Notes: generated by a model not told the origin, from the letters alone. 64,000 nt of DNA from M3007 sp031398055 (GCA_031398055.1 JANNMS010000240.1:7817-71816); one strand, 5' to 3'; shown: positions 8,011-17,175, numbered from the stretch's first letter. Numbers and translations are program-made.

Positions 8011-9882
8011 TTATTGAAGATTGACGAGCATCAAGACCAAACCGTCGGCTTCTGGTTTGGAGAGTGCTTTGCCGATGATGGCTCCGAAAGATTTTTTCTG
8101 ACTTTTGGCTTTCATGGCGCGGCCTGCCACTTTGGAGGTCGTCAATAAATTGCCGGGTTTTACATCACCCGTGACCATGACATACACCCGTCCGGCGATT
8201 GCGACATTGGTGTTCCCATCTAATTGTCCCGGTGCGGTCATTTCCACGCCATGCGGCAAACCCTTTGCACCGCTGACCACTCCGAAGACTTGTTTGTCGT
8301 AGGTTTTTGTGCTTTTCTTGACAGAATTGGGCTTGCTGTCGTCCCAGACGACGACTTCGCCGGGCAGGAGGGTTTCGGTGGCGTTGGCTTTTTCGATGAT
8401 GTCGGCTCCGGTGATTTCGAGGACTTTTGTTTTAATTCTACCGTTTACATCAAGCCTTTCAGTAGGCGATATGGTTCCAATTCCTAAATTGCCATTTACA
8501 ATACTGATTCCAGGAATATTTATTCCACCATTGGCATTGATAATTCCGGAAGCGGTAATTCCACCATTGGCATTGATAATTCCGGAAGCGGTGATTCCAC
8601 CATTGGCATTGATAACTCCGGAAGAGATTATCCCACCAGTACCAACAGTTATTTGAGGCGAAACCAACTTTCCTGAAATACTTACATAGTTGCTGTTTTC
8701 AGCAATTAGAATTTTTCCGTCGTACCCACCTAAATAGTGGTTAGGAATCACTTGGCTTCCCAAACTGCTGCTAATATTTATTGCAGGCTGACTTCCATTG
8801 GTTTTGTCTACAGCTATCAGGTAAATATCATTTACCGTTACCTCCGTTCCGCAATCAGTACCCATCGCCAACTCCAGTCTGTTTTCCAACTTAGTTGAAT
8901 TAGGGAATTGTACAATTGAGGAGGGCACCTTTAACCACAACATTTGCCCCATCCTATTTTCCCCGCCTTGGATGGCAACCTGAGTCTCATGACCCAATGC
9001 ATTTAATTTTGGAAAATAAAACCTAAGCTTTAGTGTGTTGCAAAACCCATTTTGGCATTTTTTTTTAAATACTCCATTGTAATCGAACAACAATGTTGTG
9101 CCATTAGACAGGGTAACTCCGAAATCGCATGAGCCATGGCAATCAAGAGGGGTTGAATTGCCAGCCAACTTCAACTGCACTTTTTGGATTGAATTACCTG
9201 AATAATTGAGGGAAATGTAATCAACTGCTATTTGAGGCAAATAGCTGTTATCTATCACATCACCCTGGCTGCATTGTCCACCACCGCCACTTCCGTTTGA
9301 TGCCTTAATATCAAGAAACAATCCAATATAGAACTCCCTTTCCATACCATTTACGGATTGAACATTCGCGAAAAGGTCATTAAAGTTTCCAGAAAACGAC
9401 TTTGTTGCAATTGTCCAAACTGTTTGGCTAACCGGACTTGAGCCGATGGTGAAAATTCCTTCATCTCCACCTTTTAATGGCAACCAGCCTACAATCTGAC
9501 TTTTTGAAACTGAATTTGTTTGAACATACGGAGGTATCAGTATCTGGCTCGTCCCCATATCCAACTCCGCCCCGCTCCCGATTTTCATTTTCACGTTCAA
9601 AGAAAATGGCCCGTTTGCCCAATCAATCCCAACAAAAGTGCCCTGCACGGCCGTCCCGCCGCCGACCGTCGCGCTGATTTGCCCGGCGACGGGCGTGATT
9701 GGGTTTTGGTTTTCAACATAAACCGCCGCGCCGTTTTTCAAAATTGAAAATTTTAAGGTCACGGCTTGGCTGACCGGATTCCCAGCGGCATCGTTCGCCA
9801 CGCCCTGCCAGCGAAAACCCTGCGCCCGGGCGAGCGAAAAAACAGCCGCCAAAAACAAAAACGTAAGAAGTGCTTTTTTCAT
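8011..9882 (-). CDS. Secreted fibre-like repeat protein, paralog 2, with unique central domain
   Basis: 623 residues. The first about 110 residues are nearly identical to the paralogs at 6604 and 10326. The conserved end module is also present (GADIIEKANATETLLPGEVV, AIAGRVYVMV, LVLMLVNLQ). The centre is different: about 250 residues of a Cys-containing beta-rich domain (GGGGQCSQGDVID, LDCHGSCDFGVTL, NGFCNTLKLRFYF). Three copies of a 12-residue repeat (GIINANGGITAS type) come next, then one NGNLGIGTISPTERLDV motif. The arrangement suggests module exchange between constant ends. It is 21 bp upstream of paralog 1 and probably co-transcribed with it. The target of the central domain is unknown. 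Confidence 0.7.
   Translation of the reverse strand: MKKALLTFLFLAAVFSLARAQGFRWQGVANDAAGNPVSQAVTLKFSILKNGAAVYVENQNPITPVAGQISATVGGGTAVQGTFVGIDWANGPFSLNVKMKIGSGAELDMGTSQILIPPYVQTNSVSKSQIVGWLPLKGGDEGIFTIGSSPVSQTVWTIATKSFSGNFNDLFANVQSVNGMEREFYIGLFLDIKASNGSGGGGQCSQGDVIDNSYLPQIAVDYISLNYSGNSIQKVQLKLAGNSTPLDCHGSCDFGVTLSNGTTLLFDYNGVFKKKCQNGFCNTLKLRFYFPKLNALGHETQVAIQGGENRMGQMLWLKVPSSIVQFPNSTKLENRLELAMGTDCGTEVTVNDIYLIAVDKTNGSQPAINISSSLGSQVIPNHYLGGYDGKILIAENSNYVSISGKLVSPQITVGTGGIISSGVINANGGITASGIINANGGITASGIINANGGINIPGISIVNGNLGIGTISPTERLDVNGRIKTKVLEITGADIIEKANATETLLPGEVVVWDDSKPNSVKKSTKTYDKQVFGVVSGAKGLPHGVEMTAPGQLDGNTNVAIAGRVYVMVTGDVKPGNLLTTSKVAGRAMKAKSQKKSFGAIIGKALSKPEADGLVLMLVNLQ
8525..8630 (-). repeat. 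36-bp tandem repeat inside fibre paralog 2
   Basis: Three nearly identical 36-bp units begin at 8525, 8561 and 8597 and encode repeated GIINANGGITAS-type peptides. The length is a multiple of three, so gain or loss of a unit keeps the frame. Confidence 0.85.
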
Positions 9883-9925
9883 AAAAGATTGATTTTGTGT
9901 AGTTTAGAAAATTTGAACTGCTCAA

Positions 9926-9956
9926 TTTCAGGGAAAATTTTTTTCACCTATCTTTG
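9926..9956 (+). promoter_or_regulatory. Bacteroidota-type promoter of the 10 kb antitoxin
   Basis: TATCTTTG at 9949-9956 matches the -7 consensus TAnnTTTG. Exactly 19 bp upstream is TTTC (9926-9929), three of four bases of the -33 consensus TTTG. The antitoxin ATG is 54 bp downstream. Confidence 0.6.
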
Positions 9957-10010
9957 CAAAAAATCGCTGGATTTTTCCACCAAGTCATTTTTACAAAAAA
10001 AATCTCTGGT

Positions 10011-10229
10011 ATGACCATCACTGTCGAGTTGCTGCAAGAAGATGCTTTGCCACTTTTACAAAATTTGGAACGGTTGCACATCCTCAAATTTGTGCTTCCC
10101 ACCAAAACCAAACCAGCACCCAAACCATCCAGCAAGGCCAAAAAAAGCCGTTTTGCAGGGCGTATTTCCAAAAAAACCGCTGAAATCCTCCACCAACAAC
10201 TCGCCCAAATGCGCGACGAATGGCAATGA
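10011..10229 (+). CDS. Small antitoxin-like protein of a decayed PIN toxin-antitoxin pair
   Basis: 72 residues starting MTITVELLQEDALPLLQNLE. The later half is basic (KSSKAKKSRFAGRISKKT), ending in a helix (AEILHQQLAQMRDEWQ). This is the usual shape of small Bacteroidota antitoxins encoded before PIN-domain toxins. I chose the ATG at 10011 because an upstream in-frame ATG would place part of the promoter inside the gene. The stop overlaps the toxin start (ATGA), which is the normal coupling in such pairs. The toxin partner is truncated, so this gene may be a relic or may act on related toxins elsewhere. Confidence 0.6.
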   Translation: MTITVELLQEDALPLLQNLERLHILKFVLPTKTKPAPKPSSKAKKSRFAGRISKKTAEILHQQLAQMRDEWQ

Positions 10230-10318
10230 AAAACTACCTGCTCGACTCGAACACCATCATTGATTACATCGGCGGATTGCCGGGTTTGAAATGGGTCAAT
10301 CCACACAACTTCGTTTAA
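10226..10318 (+). pseudogene. Truncated PIN-domain (VapC-like) toxin remnant
   Basis: 30 codons reading MKNYLLDSNTIIDYIGG, then a short tail and a stop at 10316-10318. The N-terminal LLDSNTIIDYI is the first strand and first acidic residue of a PIN-domain RNase toxin. Intact members run about 130 residues and need three more acidic residues, all absent here. The break lies only 7 bp from the stop codon of the convergent fibre-like gene at 10326, so a deletion or recombination next to that gene probably removed the rest. Confidence 0.7.
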
Positions 10319-10325
10319 CCAAACC

Positions 10326-11681
10326 TCACTGCTGCTGCACCAACATCAAAACGAGCCCATTTTCATCGGGCGTGGAAAGTGCTTTTCCGAGAATCGCTCC
10401 GCATTCTTTTCTCCGATTTTTGGATTTCATCGCGCAGCCCGGCACATTGGAAGTCGTCAATAAATCGCCCGGCGCAACTTTTCCAGTCACTTTCACTTTC
10501 ACCCGCCCGGCGATGGCCACGTTTACATTTCCATCCAAAATTCCGGGCGCGGTCAGTTCGATGCCGTGCGGGATGCCGTCCGCCCCGCTGACCACGCCGA
10601 AACCGAGCGGGTCGTAGGATTTTGTGCTTTTTCTGACGGTATTGTGTTTGGAAATGTCCCAGACGACGACTTCGCCGGGCAGGAGCGGTTCGGTGGCGTT
10701 GGCTTTTTCGATGATGTCGGCTCCGGTGATTTCGAGGATTTTGGTTTTTATGCGCCCATTGACTTCTAATTTTTCGGTAGGGTTTGTAGTGCCAATACCA
10801 ACATTCCCATTGGCACCCACATACATATTGATCTCATTTCCAAGCCCATTTCGTATCTCTAAATGCCCATAAGACCTGTTGGTTCCATTGCTGACTTGAA
10901 AAGCGACACCCGCATTGTCGGGTCGCATGATGTTTCCCACGCCTCCGCCGCTGTTGAGCAACAGATTCCCACCTTCAACTACCAAGCGGTTGGAAGGTGT
11001 GGTTGTTCCAATACCGACATTACCAACATCTGTCAAAGTCATAATGCTTCCATTAATTCCTTGATTGAGTGGCGAGGGAACAGATTCTTTTTGCCGACCA
11101 AAATGGAATTTCCAACCAGTTTTATCTCCAAATCGAAGGATTCCAGCATTTGGCGTGGACAACTTTTCAAAACTGAACCCTTCGACCCCATCTCCAAATT
11201 GCAAGTGGCGAAGTGGATTAGTTGTTCCAATGCCCACATTTCCAGTCGCCCTAAAAATATTAGCCCCGTTCAAAGTCCAGCCGCCGCCACCGCCATTTCC
11301 AGAACTCGCCGCCCACAAAGCCATCGGCACAGGCAAAATCAAACTCGTCCCCATGTCCAAAAAACCCACAGCACCCCCAATTTTCATCTCCACTTTCAAA
11401 GAAAACGGCCCATTTGCCCAATCAATCCCAGCAAAAGTGCCCTGCACCGCCGTCCCGCCGCCGACCGTCGCGCTGATTTGCCCACCAACCGGCGCGATTG
11501 GGTTTTGATTTTCAACATAAACCGCCGTGCTATTTTTCAAAATTGAAAATTTGAGGGTCACGGCTTGGGTCACGGGATTTCCGGCGGCATCGTTCGCCAC
11601 GCCTTGCCAGCGAAAACCCTGCGCCCGGGCGAGCGAAAAAACAGCCACGAAAAACAAAAAGGTGAGAAGTGATTTTTTCAT
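10326..11681 (-). CDS. Secreted fibre-like 'GNVGIGT' repeat protein, paralog 3
   Basis: 451 residues with the same signal peptide and constant N-terminal module as the genes at 6604 and 8011 (ARAQGFRWQGVANDAAGNPV). Fibre motifs recur through the centre (GNVGIGTTNPLRHLQF, GNVGIGTTTPSNRLVV, GNVGIGTTNPTEKLEV). The constant end module is present (GADIIEKANATEPLLPGEVV, AIAGRVKVKV, LVLMLVQQQ), and its end module is closer to paralog 2 than to paralog 1. It is the first gene of the minus-strand surface-protein run. The toxin-antitoxin remnant separates it from paralog 2. No promoter with a clear TAnnTTTG box was found upstream. Confidence 0.7.
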   Translation of the reverse strand: MKKSLLTFLFFVAVFSLARAQGFRWQGVANDAAGNPVTQAVTLKFSILKNSTAVYVENQNPIAPVGGQISATVGGGTAVQGTFAGIDWANGPFSLKVEMKIGGAVGFLDMGTSLILPVPMALWAASSGNGGGGGWTLNGANIFRATGNVGIGTTNPLRHLQFGDGVEGFSFEKLSTPNAGILRFGDKTGWKFHFGRQKESVPSPLNQGINGSIMTLTDVGNVGIGTTTPSNRLVVEGGNLLLNSGGGVGNIMRPDNAGVAFQVSNGTNRSYGHLEIRNGLGNEINMYVGANGNVGIGTTNPTEKLEVNGRIKTKILEITGADIIEKANATEPLLPGEVVVWDISKHNTVRKSTKSYDPLGFGVVSGADGIPHGIELTAPGILDGNVNVAIAGRVKVKVTGKVAPGDLLTTSNVPGCAMKSKNRRKECGAILGKALSTPDENGLVLMLVQQQ

Positions 11682-11883
11682 AAAAAATTGATTTTGTGTA
11701 GTTTAGAATATTTGAACCGATGAATTTCGAGGGTAAATACCCGACTCGAAAAAGTGTTATCAGGCTTCCAGATTTTTGAAATTTCATTTTTTTACTTTGA
11801 AAAAATGGAAAAATCCATTTCCAAAGTTTTGTGGTTTTTCAAAACTCAAAATTGTACTCACGTTCCAAAACCATTCGGGCAGT

Positions 11884-12216
11884 TCATTTGCGCGTTTCAC
11901 GCACTGCCCCCGCCGTCTCGCCGAACCGCCGTTTGAAAGCCCTCGAAAAATACCCGGCATCTTTAAAACCGGTTGCGTAACCAATCTGCGCGATGGTCAA
12001 ATTCGTCTCAAAAAGCATCGCCCGCGCCCGTAACAATCGTTGCTCGGCGATAAAAACCGAGGGCGCAAGGCTCGTCAAATTTTTAATCCGACGGTAAGTT
12101 TGGGTACGCGAATACCGGATGTCGTGGGACAATGCCCGGACATCAAAATTCTCGTCCGACAAATTTTGGTGGATGATTTCCAGCAGGTGTTCCATAAATT
12201 CCGGGTCTTTTTTCAT
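11884..12216 (-). CDS. Stand-alone AraC-type helix-turn-helix regulator
   Basis: 110 residues that are almost entirely an AraC DNA-binding domain. The first HTH covers FDVRALSHDIRYSRTQTYRRI. The second includes LTIAQIGYATGFKDAGYFSR followed by AFKRRFGETAG, the family signature. There is no sensor or ligand domain, so it resembles the output domain of a Bacteroidota hybrid two-component regulator. It sits alone between the fibre-like genes and the CHAT gene at 12305, on the same strand as both. Its targets are not evident. Confidence 0.85.
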   Translation of the reverse strand: MKKDPEFMEHLLEIIHQNLSDENFDVRALSHDIRYSRTQTYRRIKNLTSLAPSVFIAEQRLLRARAMLFETNLTIAQIGYATGFKDAGYFSRAFKRRFGETAGAVRETRK

Positions 12217-12304
12217 GAAAAAAATTCATGTTTTTTTTTGACCCGGAAAGAGTATCCGGCAGGGTGGGGAGGTAATCTGGCGTGGTGTTTTTTTTCAAAA
12301 AAAA

Positions 12305-15300
12305 TCACCGCAGCGGCCGCCCATCGCCCCGCAACGCAAAACCTGCCCAAAAATACGGGTGCGAAAAATGCGTCCAGTTCACTTTCAATTTGCGGTATCG
12401 TTGCTGTTCGGCATCAGATGGGGCATGAAAAAGCGCAGTTTTTGCTTGTTGCAGAGCCGCAGTTTTCGACCCGCCATTTTTCAAATTTTGAAAAAATTCG
12501 CGCATCAGCCGCTCCGTCCCCGTGTCGCTCGCCTTCCAAAACGAACTGACCACCGACCGTGCGCCCGCCCCGGTGAACGCCCGGCCGAGGCTCATCGCAC
12601 CTTCCGAACGCCGCAGCCGACCTTGCCCGGTCTTGCAACCGCTCAAAATCACGAGGTCGGCGTCGAGCCGCAGGTTGTAAATTTCACGAGAAAAAAGCAG
12701 CGCGTTTTCCGGCTGCCCGGGCGGCGGAGCGAAGGCAATCCAGTCCAGTTCGTCAAAATTTGGGTTCGCGTCGGCGTGCGTGGCGAGCAGCAAAACGCGG
12801 TGGCGCGGCGCATTTTCCAAAAAATAGGGGCGCGTGGCAGCAGTGTCAAATTTCGCGTCGCCCCCCAAAATCGACTGCGCCGCAAAAATTTCGGCAGCCG
12901 AAAATGGCAGCGGGACAAGTTCGGTGGGCGAAAAATTTTCCAGTCCCCGCGACCCCGAAAAATCCAAACCGTTCAAAAAAGCCGTGTCGGCGTGGGCAAA
13001 CGGGGCCATCGCCAGCATGGCATTTTCGGCTTGGCTCGGTGGGCGGTTTTCCAGTTCATTTTGCAAAGTCGCCGACCACGAATACCCGATTTCGTATTTT
13101 TTTACCAAATAATCATACGTTTGGAAACGGTCGGGACGCGCCGGGTTTTTGGAAACCAAAACCTCGAACGGCAGCAAGTTCAGCACGCCATCCGGCAAAA
13201 TCAACAATTTTGGCCGCAAATCCACAGCGAGCGGCAGGAAAATCCGGTCGTGCAAAAACCGTGCGGTGCGCAAATATTCCGCGTCGGTTTCATTTTTGAA
13301 ACGCAAACTCTGTCCGGATTTTGGGGCCTCGAACCAAGCCGTCAGGCCGTGCAACATGGTTTGCACGGTGTCTTCCAATGAAAAATCGAGCGGCAGCGAA
13401 ATGAATTTTGCCCCTTTTTTCGTAATGACAAATGCGTGCGCCGCCGTTTCGCCGAGGCAAAAAGCAAGGACGGCAGTCTGGTCGTCGCCCGGCAAATCGG
13501 CCTGAATTTGTGGGATGCTGCGCGGCTCGCTGCCGTATTTCAATTTCAAATATTCCGGGAAATTGCGCTCCAAATTTTGGTCAAAACTTTCGGCCTCCGT
13601 TTTCAAATCAAAAATTTTTGACGCGATGTTCAAAACGGTCGAATCGTTTTCCGCCCCTTTTTCGTCCAATTTTTGGGCTTTTTGCTTTTCCCAAAATGCC
13701 AAATCGAGCCGGATTTGCTTTTCTTTTTCCAAAATCGAATCGGGCACGCCGGCGATTTTTTTGGCTTTCGCTTTTTGAAAAGCGGCGGAAAGTGCCAGCG
13801 ATTTTGCGCGCTCCGAAAGTTCCCAGCCGCGCCGGATGTTTGATTCGGAGGGCTGTTTTTTTTGCAGCCAATCGAGCAGGTCGAGCGTTTTTTCAAAAAC
13901 CTCGCGCTGTTTTTTTTGCATTTCAAAAACGAATTCATCCGAAAACTGCTGTTTTTGGAGCATTTTGAAAACGGCCAAACTTTGGTCAACGGCTTCGGAA
14001 ACGCGGCCAATCGTTTTTTCGGACGAATCGTGCAGCGTCAATTTTTCAAGGATTTGCAATTTCACCTTGCCAATTTGGAGCATGGCATTTGGTTTTTCGG
14101 AGCCATCGGCGGCGGCGGCGCACAAAAAAGCGGTGTCCAAATTTGCGAAAGCCATTGCAAAATTCCCAGTTTCTGCAAAAGCAAATGCCAAATTGCCAAA
14201 TCCAACAAACAGTGCCGGGTGCATCGGCCCGTGGATGGTTTTTTCCACTTCGATTTCTTTTGAAAAACTGGCGATGGCCGCTCCAAACTGTTTCATCCCT
14301 TGTTGCGCCGTGCCGATGCCTTGGTAAAAAGCGGACACCGGCTGCCGTTTTTGGGGATAGTTTTTTAGAAAAATGGCCAATGCCTGCTGCTGTTTTTCCA
14401 ATCCTTCGGCGGGTTTTCCTTGTTCGACAAGGCAGCGACCCAAGTCAAGCATCGCCTGGCAATAATCCTCGCTTTCCGTTCCGGGCACTGCATTTTCCAG
14501 TGCCAGCGCCTTTTCCAAAGTCAAACTCGCCTGCCCAAAATCGTCTTTCAACATCAAAACTCCGGCGAGCAACCGCAAAACTTTGAACTGAAAACCGGGG
14601 GCGTTCAGCATTTCCGAGTTGCTGGCCAGCACATTTTCGGCGAGGGCGATGGCGCGGTCGTGTTGTCCGACGAAGGCAAAACAATAGCCGAGGTTGTTCC
14701 GGGCAACCATCGCCGAGTGCTCGTTTTTGTCGTTTTCTATGATTCCTTCATAGTTTTCAATGGCATGTTCGTAATCATGTTTGTAAAAATAGGTGTTTGC
14801 CAAAACGTTTTTCGCGGCCAAAGTTTTCGGGTGGCCGATGCCCAATTTTTTCTGGCGGATTTCCAGCCCAAGTTTGGCAAATTTCACGGCCTCCGGCAAA
14901 TCGCCCAAAACCTGAAACGTCCGCGCCATTTGAACATACGAAGTTGAAACGTCCGGATGGTCGGCGGGAAGATTTTTGAGCCGGATGGCGAGCGATTCGC
15001 GTTGCAAAACCAGCGCACGGTTTGGCTCGGAATTGGTCAAAAATTCGCCCAAATTGTTGAGCGATTTGGCCAATTCCATGTGTTCGTTCCCCAACAATTT
15101 TCGGCGCAGCCGGATGGCTTCCTCGATGGTTCTGATGCCTTCCTTCAAATCTTGCGGCCTGCCGTTTCCCAAAAACGAGGCCATTTGGTGCAGTACATCG
15201 GACATGATGACCGACTCGGCGAGGCCATTTTTTGTTAAAATATCGCGGGCAGATTTGAGGTTCGGGACGGATTCGACACCCGGTTTTGACTTGGCTGATG

Positions 15301-15400
15301 TCATGATTTGGCGCACCAAAATGGTGTCGGCGGTGAGGTTTTGCCCAAAAATGGGAAAACAAAAAAGCAGTGCGGCGAGGATGGAAATGAATTTTTGCAT
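12305..15400 (-). CDS. Secreted TPR-CHAT protease (module A)
   Basis: 1031 residues. Signal peptide at 1-19 (ILAALLFCFPIFGQ). TPR repeats fill about residues 90-450, with motifs such as LAKSLNNLGEFL, HPDVSTSYVQMARTFQVLGD and HSAMVARNNLGYCFAFVGQH. A coiled-coil linker spans about 490-600. A CHAT domain (caspase-like, peptidase clan CD) covers about 650-1031. The likely catalytic pair is His875 (LLLATHAD) and Cys922 (VILSGCKTGQG), followed by the typical GARSVVSSFWKASD and HPYFWAGFALRGD blocks. There is no C-terminal membrane segment, unlike the CHAT protein of module B. It diverges from the sigma/anti-sigma pair at 15539-17048 with 138 bp between. I infer it acts outside the cytoplasm, possibly on the anti-sigma factor; the substrate is unproven. 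Confidence 0.88.
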   Translation of the reverse strand: MQKFISILAALLFCFPIFGQNLTADTILVRQIMTSAKSKPGVESVPNLKSARDILTKNGLAESVIMSDVLHQMASFLGNGRPQDLKEGIRTIEEAIRLRRKLLGNEHMELAKSLNNLGEFLTNSEPNRALVLQRESLAIRLKNLPADHPDVSTSYVQMARTFQVLGDLPEAVKFAKLGLEIRQKKLGIGHPKTLAAKNVLANTYFYKHDYEHAIENYEGIIENDKNEHSAMVARNNLGYCFAFVGQHDRAIALAENVLASNSEMLNAPGFQFKVLRLLAGVLMLKDDFGQASLTLEKALALENAVPGTESEDYCQAMLDLGRCLVEQGKPAEGLEKQQQALAIFLKNYPQKRQPVSAFYQGIGTAQQGMKQFGAAIASFSKEIEVEKTIHGPMHPALFVGFGNLAFAFAETGNFAMAFANLDTAFLCAAAADGSEKPNAMLQIGKVKLQILEKLTLHDSSEKTIGRVSEAVDQSLAVFKMLQKQQFSDEFVFEMQKKQREVFEKTLDLLDWLQKKQPSESNIRRGWELSERAKSLALSAAFQKAKAKKIAGVPDSILEKEKQIRLDLAFWEKQKAQKLDEKGAENDSTVLNIASKIFDLKTEAESFDQNLERNFPEYLKLKYGSEPRSIPQIQADLPGDDQTAVLAFCLGETAAHAFVITKKGAKFISLPLDFSLEDTVQTMLHGLTAWFEAPKSGQSLRFKNETDAEYLRTARFLHDRIFLPLAVDLRPKLLILPDGVLNLLPFEVLVSKNPARPDRFQTYDYLVKKYEIGYSWSATLQNELENRPPSQAENAMLAMAPFAHADTAFLNGLDFSGSRGLENFSPTELVPLPFSAAEIFAAQSILGGDAKFDTAATRPYFLENAPRHRVLLLATHADANPNFDELDWIAFAPPPGQPENALLFSREIYNLRLDADLVILSGCKTGQGRLRRSEGAMSLGRAFTGAGARSVVSSFWKASDTGTERLMREFFQNLKNGGSKTAALQQAKTALFHAPSDAEQQRYRKLKVNWTHFSHPYFWAGFALRGDGRPLR

Positions 15401-15538
15401 GGCAATTTTTTGAAATTTTCGCAGAAAGTTAGTGCATTTCTTCGCCGCGCCAAATTGGACGGAGGTTTCGTTTTTTACAAAATTTTAAAAATAAATCACC
15501 GCTCGGATTACCTTTTCGACTCGTTTTGACTCCTTTTT

Positions 15539-16123
15539 ATGCAAAATTCGGACTGGACAGATGCAAAAATTTTGGCAAGCCTCCGGGCGGGCGGCACGAC
15601 GCGACGGCTGGCGTGGGAGTTTATATTTAAAAATTGGCGCAACCGCTATTTGCAGAAAATCAGGAACTTGGGCGGCTCGGACGACGAAACCGACGAGGCA
15701 CTCGGCCAAATGTGCATCGGTTGGGAACGCACCGTGACGCGCCCCGATTTTGAACTGAAAATCGCTTCGCTTGGCTGGTATTTTGACAAAAGTTTGGTCA
15801 ATGCTTGGAGGCGGCTGCGGCAGCAAAAACCCATTTTTTCTGAACTGAAAATCGAAAATACGAAAATCGCCGAGCCGCCCGACGGCGACAAAATTGCCCT
15901 CGAAATTTTGGACGAGGCGTTGAAAAAATCTGTCGGCGAAGACTGCCGGACGATTTTGTTGCTGTTTGCCCAAGGATTTTCGATGGAAGAAATTGGGCAA
16001 AAAATGGGCATCGGCGCGGCTTCTGCCAAAAACCAAAAATGCCGTTGCCTGCTGCGTTTGAAAAATTATTTTGACACAAATCCCGACAAAAAAGTGGTTT
16101 TGAAAAACATGATTTATGGCTGA
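15539..16123 (+). CDS. ECF-like RNA polymerase sigma factor (module A)
   Basis: 194 residues. Region 2 lies in the first about 90 residues (WEFIFKNWRNRYLQKIRNL, DDETDEALGQMCIGWE). Region 4 is near the C-terminus (CRTILLLFAQGFSMEEIGQK, then AKNQKCRCLLRLKNYF), which is the -35-binding HTH of the sigma-70 family. The length is typical of ECF factors, although region 2 is diverged. The last eight bases overlap the start of the anti-sigma gene, so the two are translationally coupled. The TPR-CHAT gene diverges from it. The regulon is unknown; the divergent CHAT gene is an obvious candidate target. Confidence 0.8.
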   Translation: MQNSDWTDAKILASLRAGGTTRRLAWEFIFKNWRNRYLQKIRNLGGSDDETDEALGQMCIGWERTVTRPDFELKIASLGWYFDKSLVNAWRRLRQQKPIFSELKIENTKIAEPPDGDKIALEILDEALKKSVGEDCRTILLLFAQGFSMEEIGQKMGIGAASAKNQKCRCLLRLKNYFDTNPDKKVVLKNMIYG

Positions 16124-17048
16124 ATTTGAATTGCAGGAAAAAATAGAGGCGTTTTTGCTCGAAAAAATGCCGCCCGCCGAACGTGCCGATTTCGAGGCGC
16201 GGCTGCTCGTCGACGCCGATTTGGCCGAAAAGGTGGACGATTTTCGCCTTGTTTTTCGGGCAACTGACCGGCTGGCGCAACTCAATTTGCAGCAGGATTT
16301 TAAAAAATGGAAATCTGAAATTGACCAAAACGAGGCATTTGAAAATTCAAAAACGGCTGAAAAACGGCCAATTTGGGCTGGTTTTCTTATTTTTTTGACT
16401 GTTGTTGGGCTGGTTTTTTTGGTTTGGTTTTTTGGAAAAAAAACAGAAATCGCGCCTGAAATTTCAAAACCAAACCTCGAAAATCCGACCAACCAAAAAA
16501 CCGACGAATCAAAAACTGAAAAAATTGAAACCGAAAATTCGCCCCAAAATCATGTTGAAAAAACGCCCGTCCGAAAAAATTTGCCGCAGGCAAAGGCTGA
16601 AAAAACGGACGGAAAATTGATTGCGCTGGCCCGAAAAGAACAATCTCTTTTGCTTTCGGAAATCGTTACGCGGGGCAGCGGCGGAAATTTGATGGGCGAA
16701 AAAACTGCAATTTCAGCGGCTCGGGAGGCTTTGAAAAATGGTCGGGCTGGCGAGGTTTTGAAGATTTTGGAAAAATTTTCGGAGGGCGACGCCGATTTTT
16801 TGGAGGTGCTTTTGTTGCGCGGCGCGGCGTTTTTTGAACTGGAAAATTATGGCATGGCTGCCGAGAATTTTGAAAAATGCCTCGTTCTGAAACCTGAAAA
16901 TGATTTGGCGGAGTACCAATTGTTGCTTTGCTACCTCGCTGGCGGGGCAGGTTTTGAGCAAAAACTGGCTGCGCTTTTTGAAAAAATTAAAAGCGACCCG
17001 GAGCATGTTTATCGTGCAAATGCGGAAATTTTAAGGGAAAAAATTTGA
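16116..17048 (+). CDS. Membrane anti-sigma factor with C-terminal TPR-like domain (module A)
   Basis: 310 residues. Residues 1-65 have the acidic helical layout of a Bacteroidota anti-sigma N-terminus (IEAFLLEKMPPAERADFEAR, then LLVDADLAEKVDDFRLVF). One membrane segment runs at about 89-107 (AGFLIFLTVVGLVFLVWFFG). A Lys/Glu/Asn-rich linker follows, then a TPR-like region at about 205-300 (AREALKNGRAGEVLKILEKF, AFFELENYGMAAENFEKCL). The sigma-binding end would face the cytoplasm and the TPR-like end the periplasm. It overlaps the sigma gene by eight bases. The anti-sigma protein of module B has the same plan, including a shared LQQD-K-WKSE motif before the membrane segment. Anti-sigma function is inferred from layout. 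Confidence 0.72.
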   Translation: MAEFELQEKIEAFLLEKMPPAERADFEARLLVDADLAEKVDDFRLVFRATDRLAQLNLQQDFKKWKSEIDQNEAFENSKTAEKRPIWAGFLIFLTVVGLVFLVWFFGKKTEIAPEISKPNLENPTNQKTDESKTEKIETENSPQNHVEKTPVRKNLPQAKAEKTDGKLIALARKEQSLLLSEIVTRGSGGNLMGEKTAISAAREALKNGRAGEVLKILEKFSEGDADFLEVLLLRGAAFFELENYGMAAENFEKCLVLKPENDLAEYQLLLCYLAGGAGFEQKLAALFEKIKSDPEHVYRANAEILREKI

Positions 17049-17066
17049 ACATGATGTTTACAGAAT

Positions 17067-17166
17067 CAAGTGCAATTTGCTAAATATTTCAATATTTACG
17101 TTATAAAATATTTTTTAATTTAAAACTTTAAATACTTAATTTGAAATTTTTAGAAAATTGCACTTG
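17067..17166. repeat. 12-bp inverted repeat around an A/T-rich core
   Basis: CAAGTGCAATTT (17067-17078) is repeated in inverted form at 17155-17166, with a very A/T-rich 76-bp core between. It fills the gap between the convergent anti-sigma gene and the small membrane-protein gene. It could be a large terminator stem or a remnant of a small mobile element. No target duplication is visible. Confidence 0.45.
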
Positions 17167-17175
17167 GGCTTATGT

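Noticed and set aside
9944..10306. Minus-strand 120-codon frame at the toxin-antitoxin remnant
   Set aside because: It overlaps the antitoxin and truncated toxin in antisense; those have a promoter, ATGA coupling and PIN-domain text.
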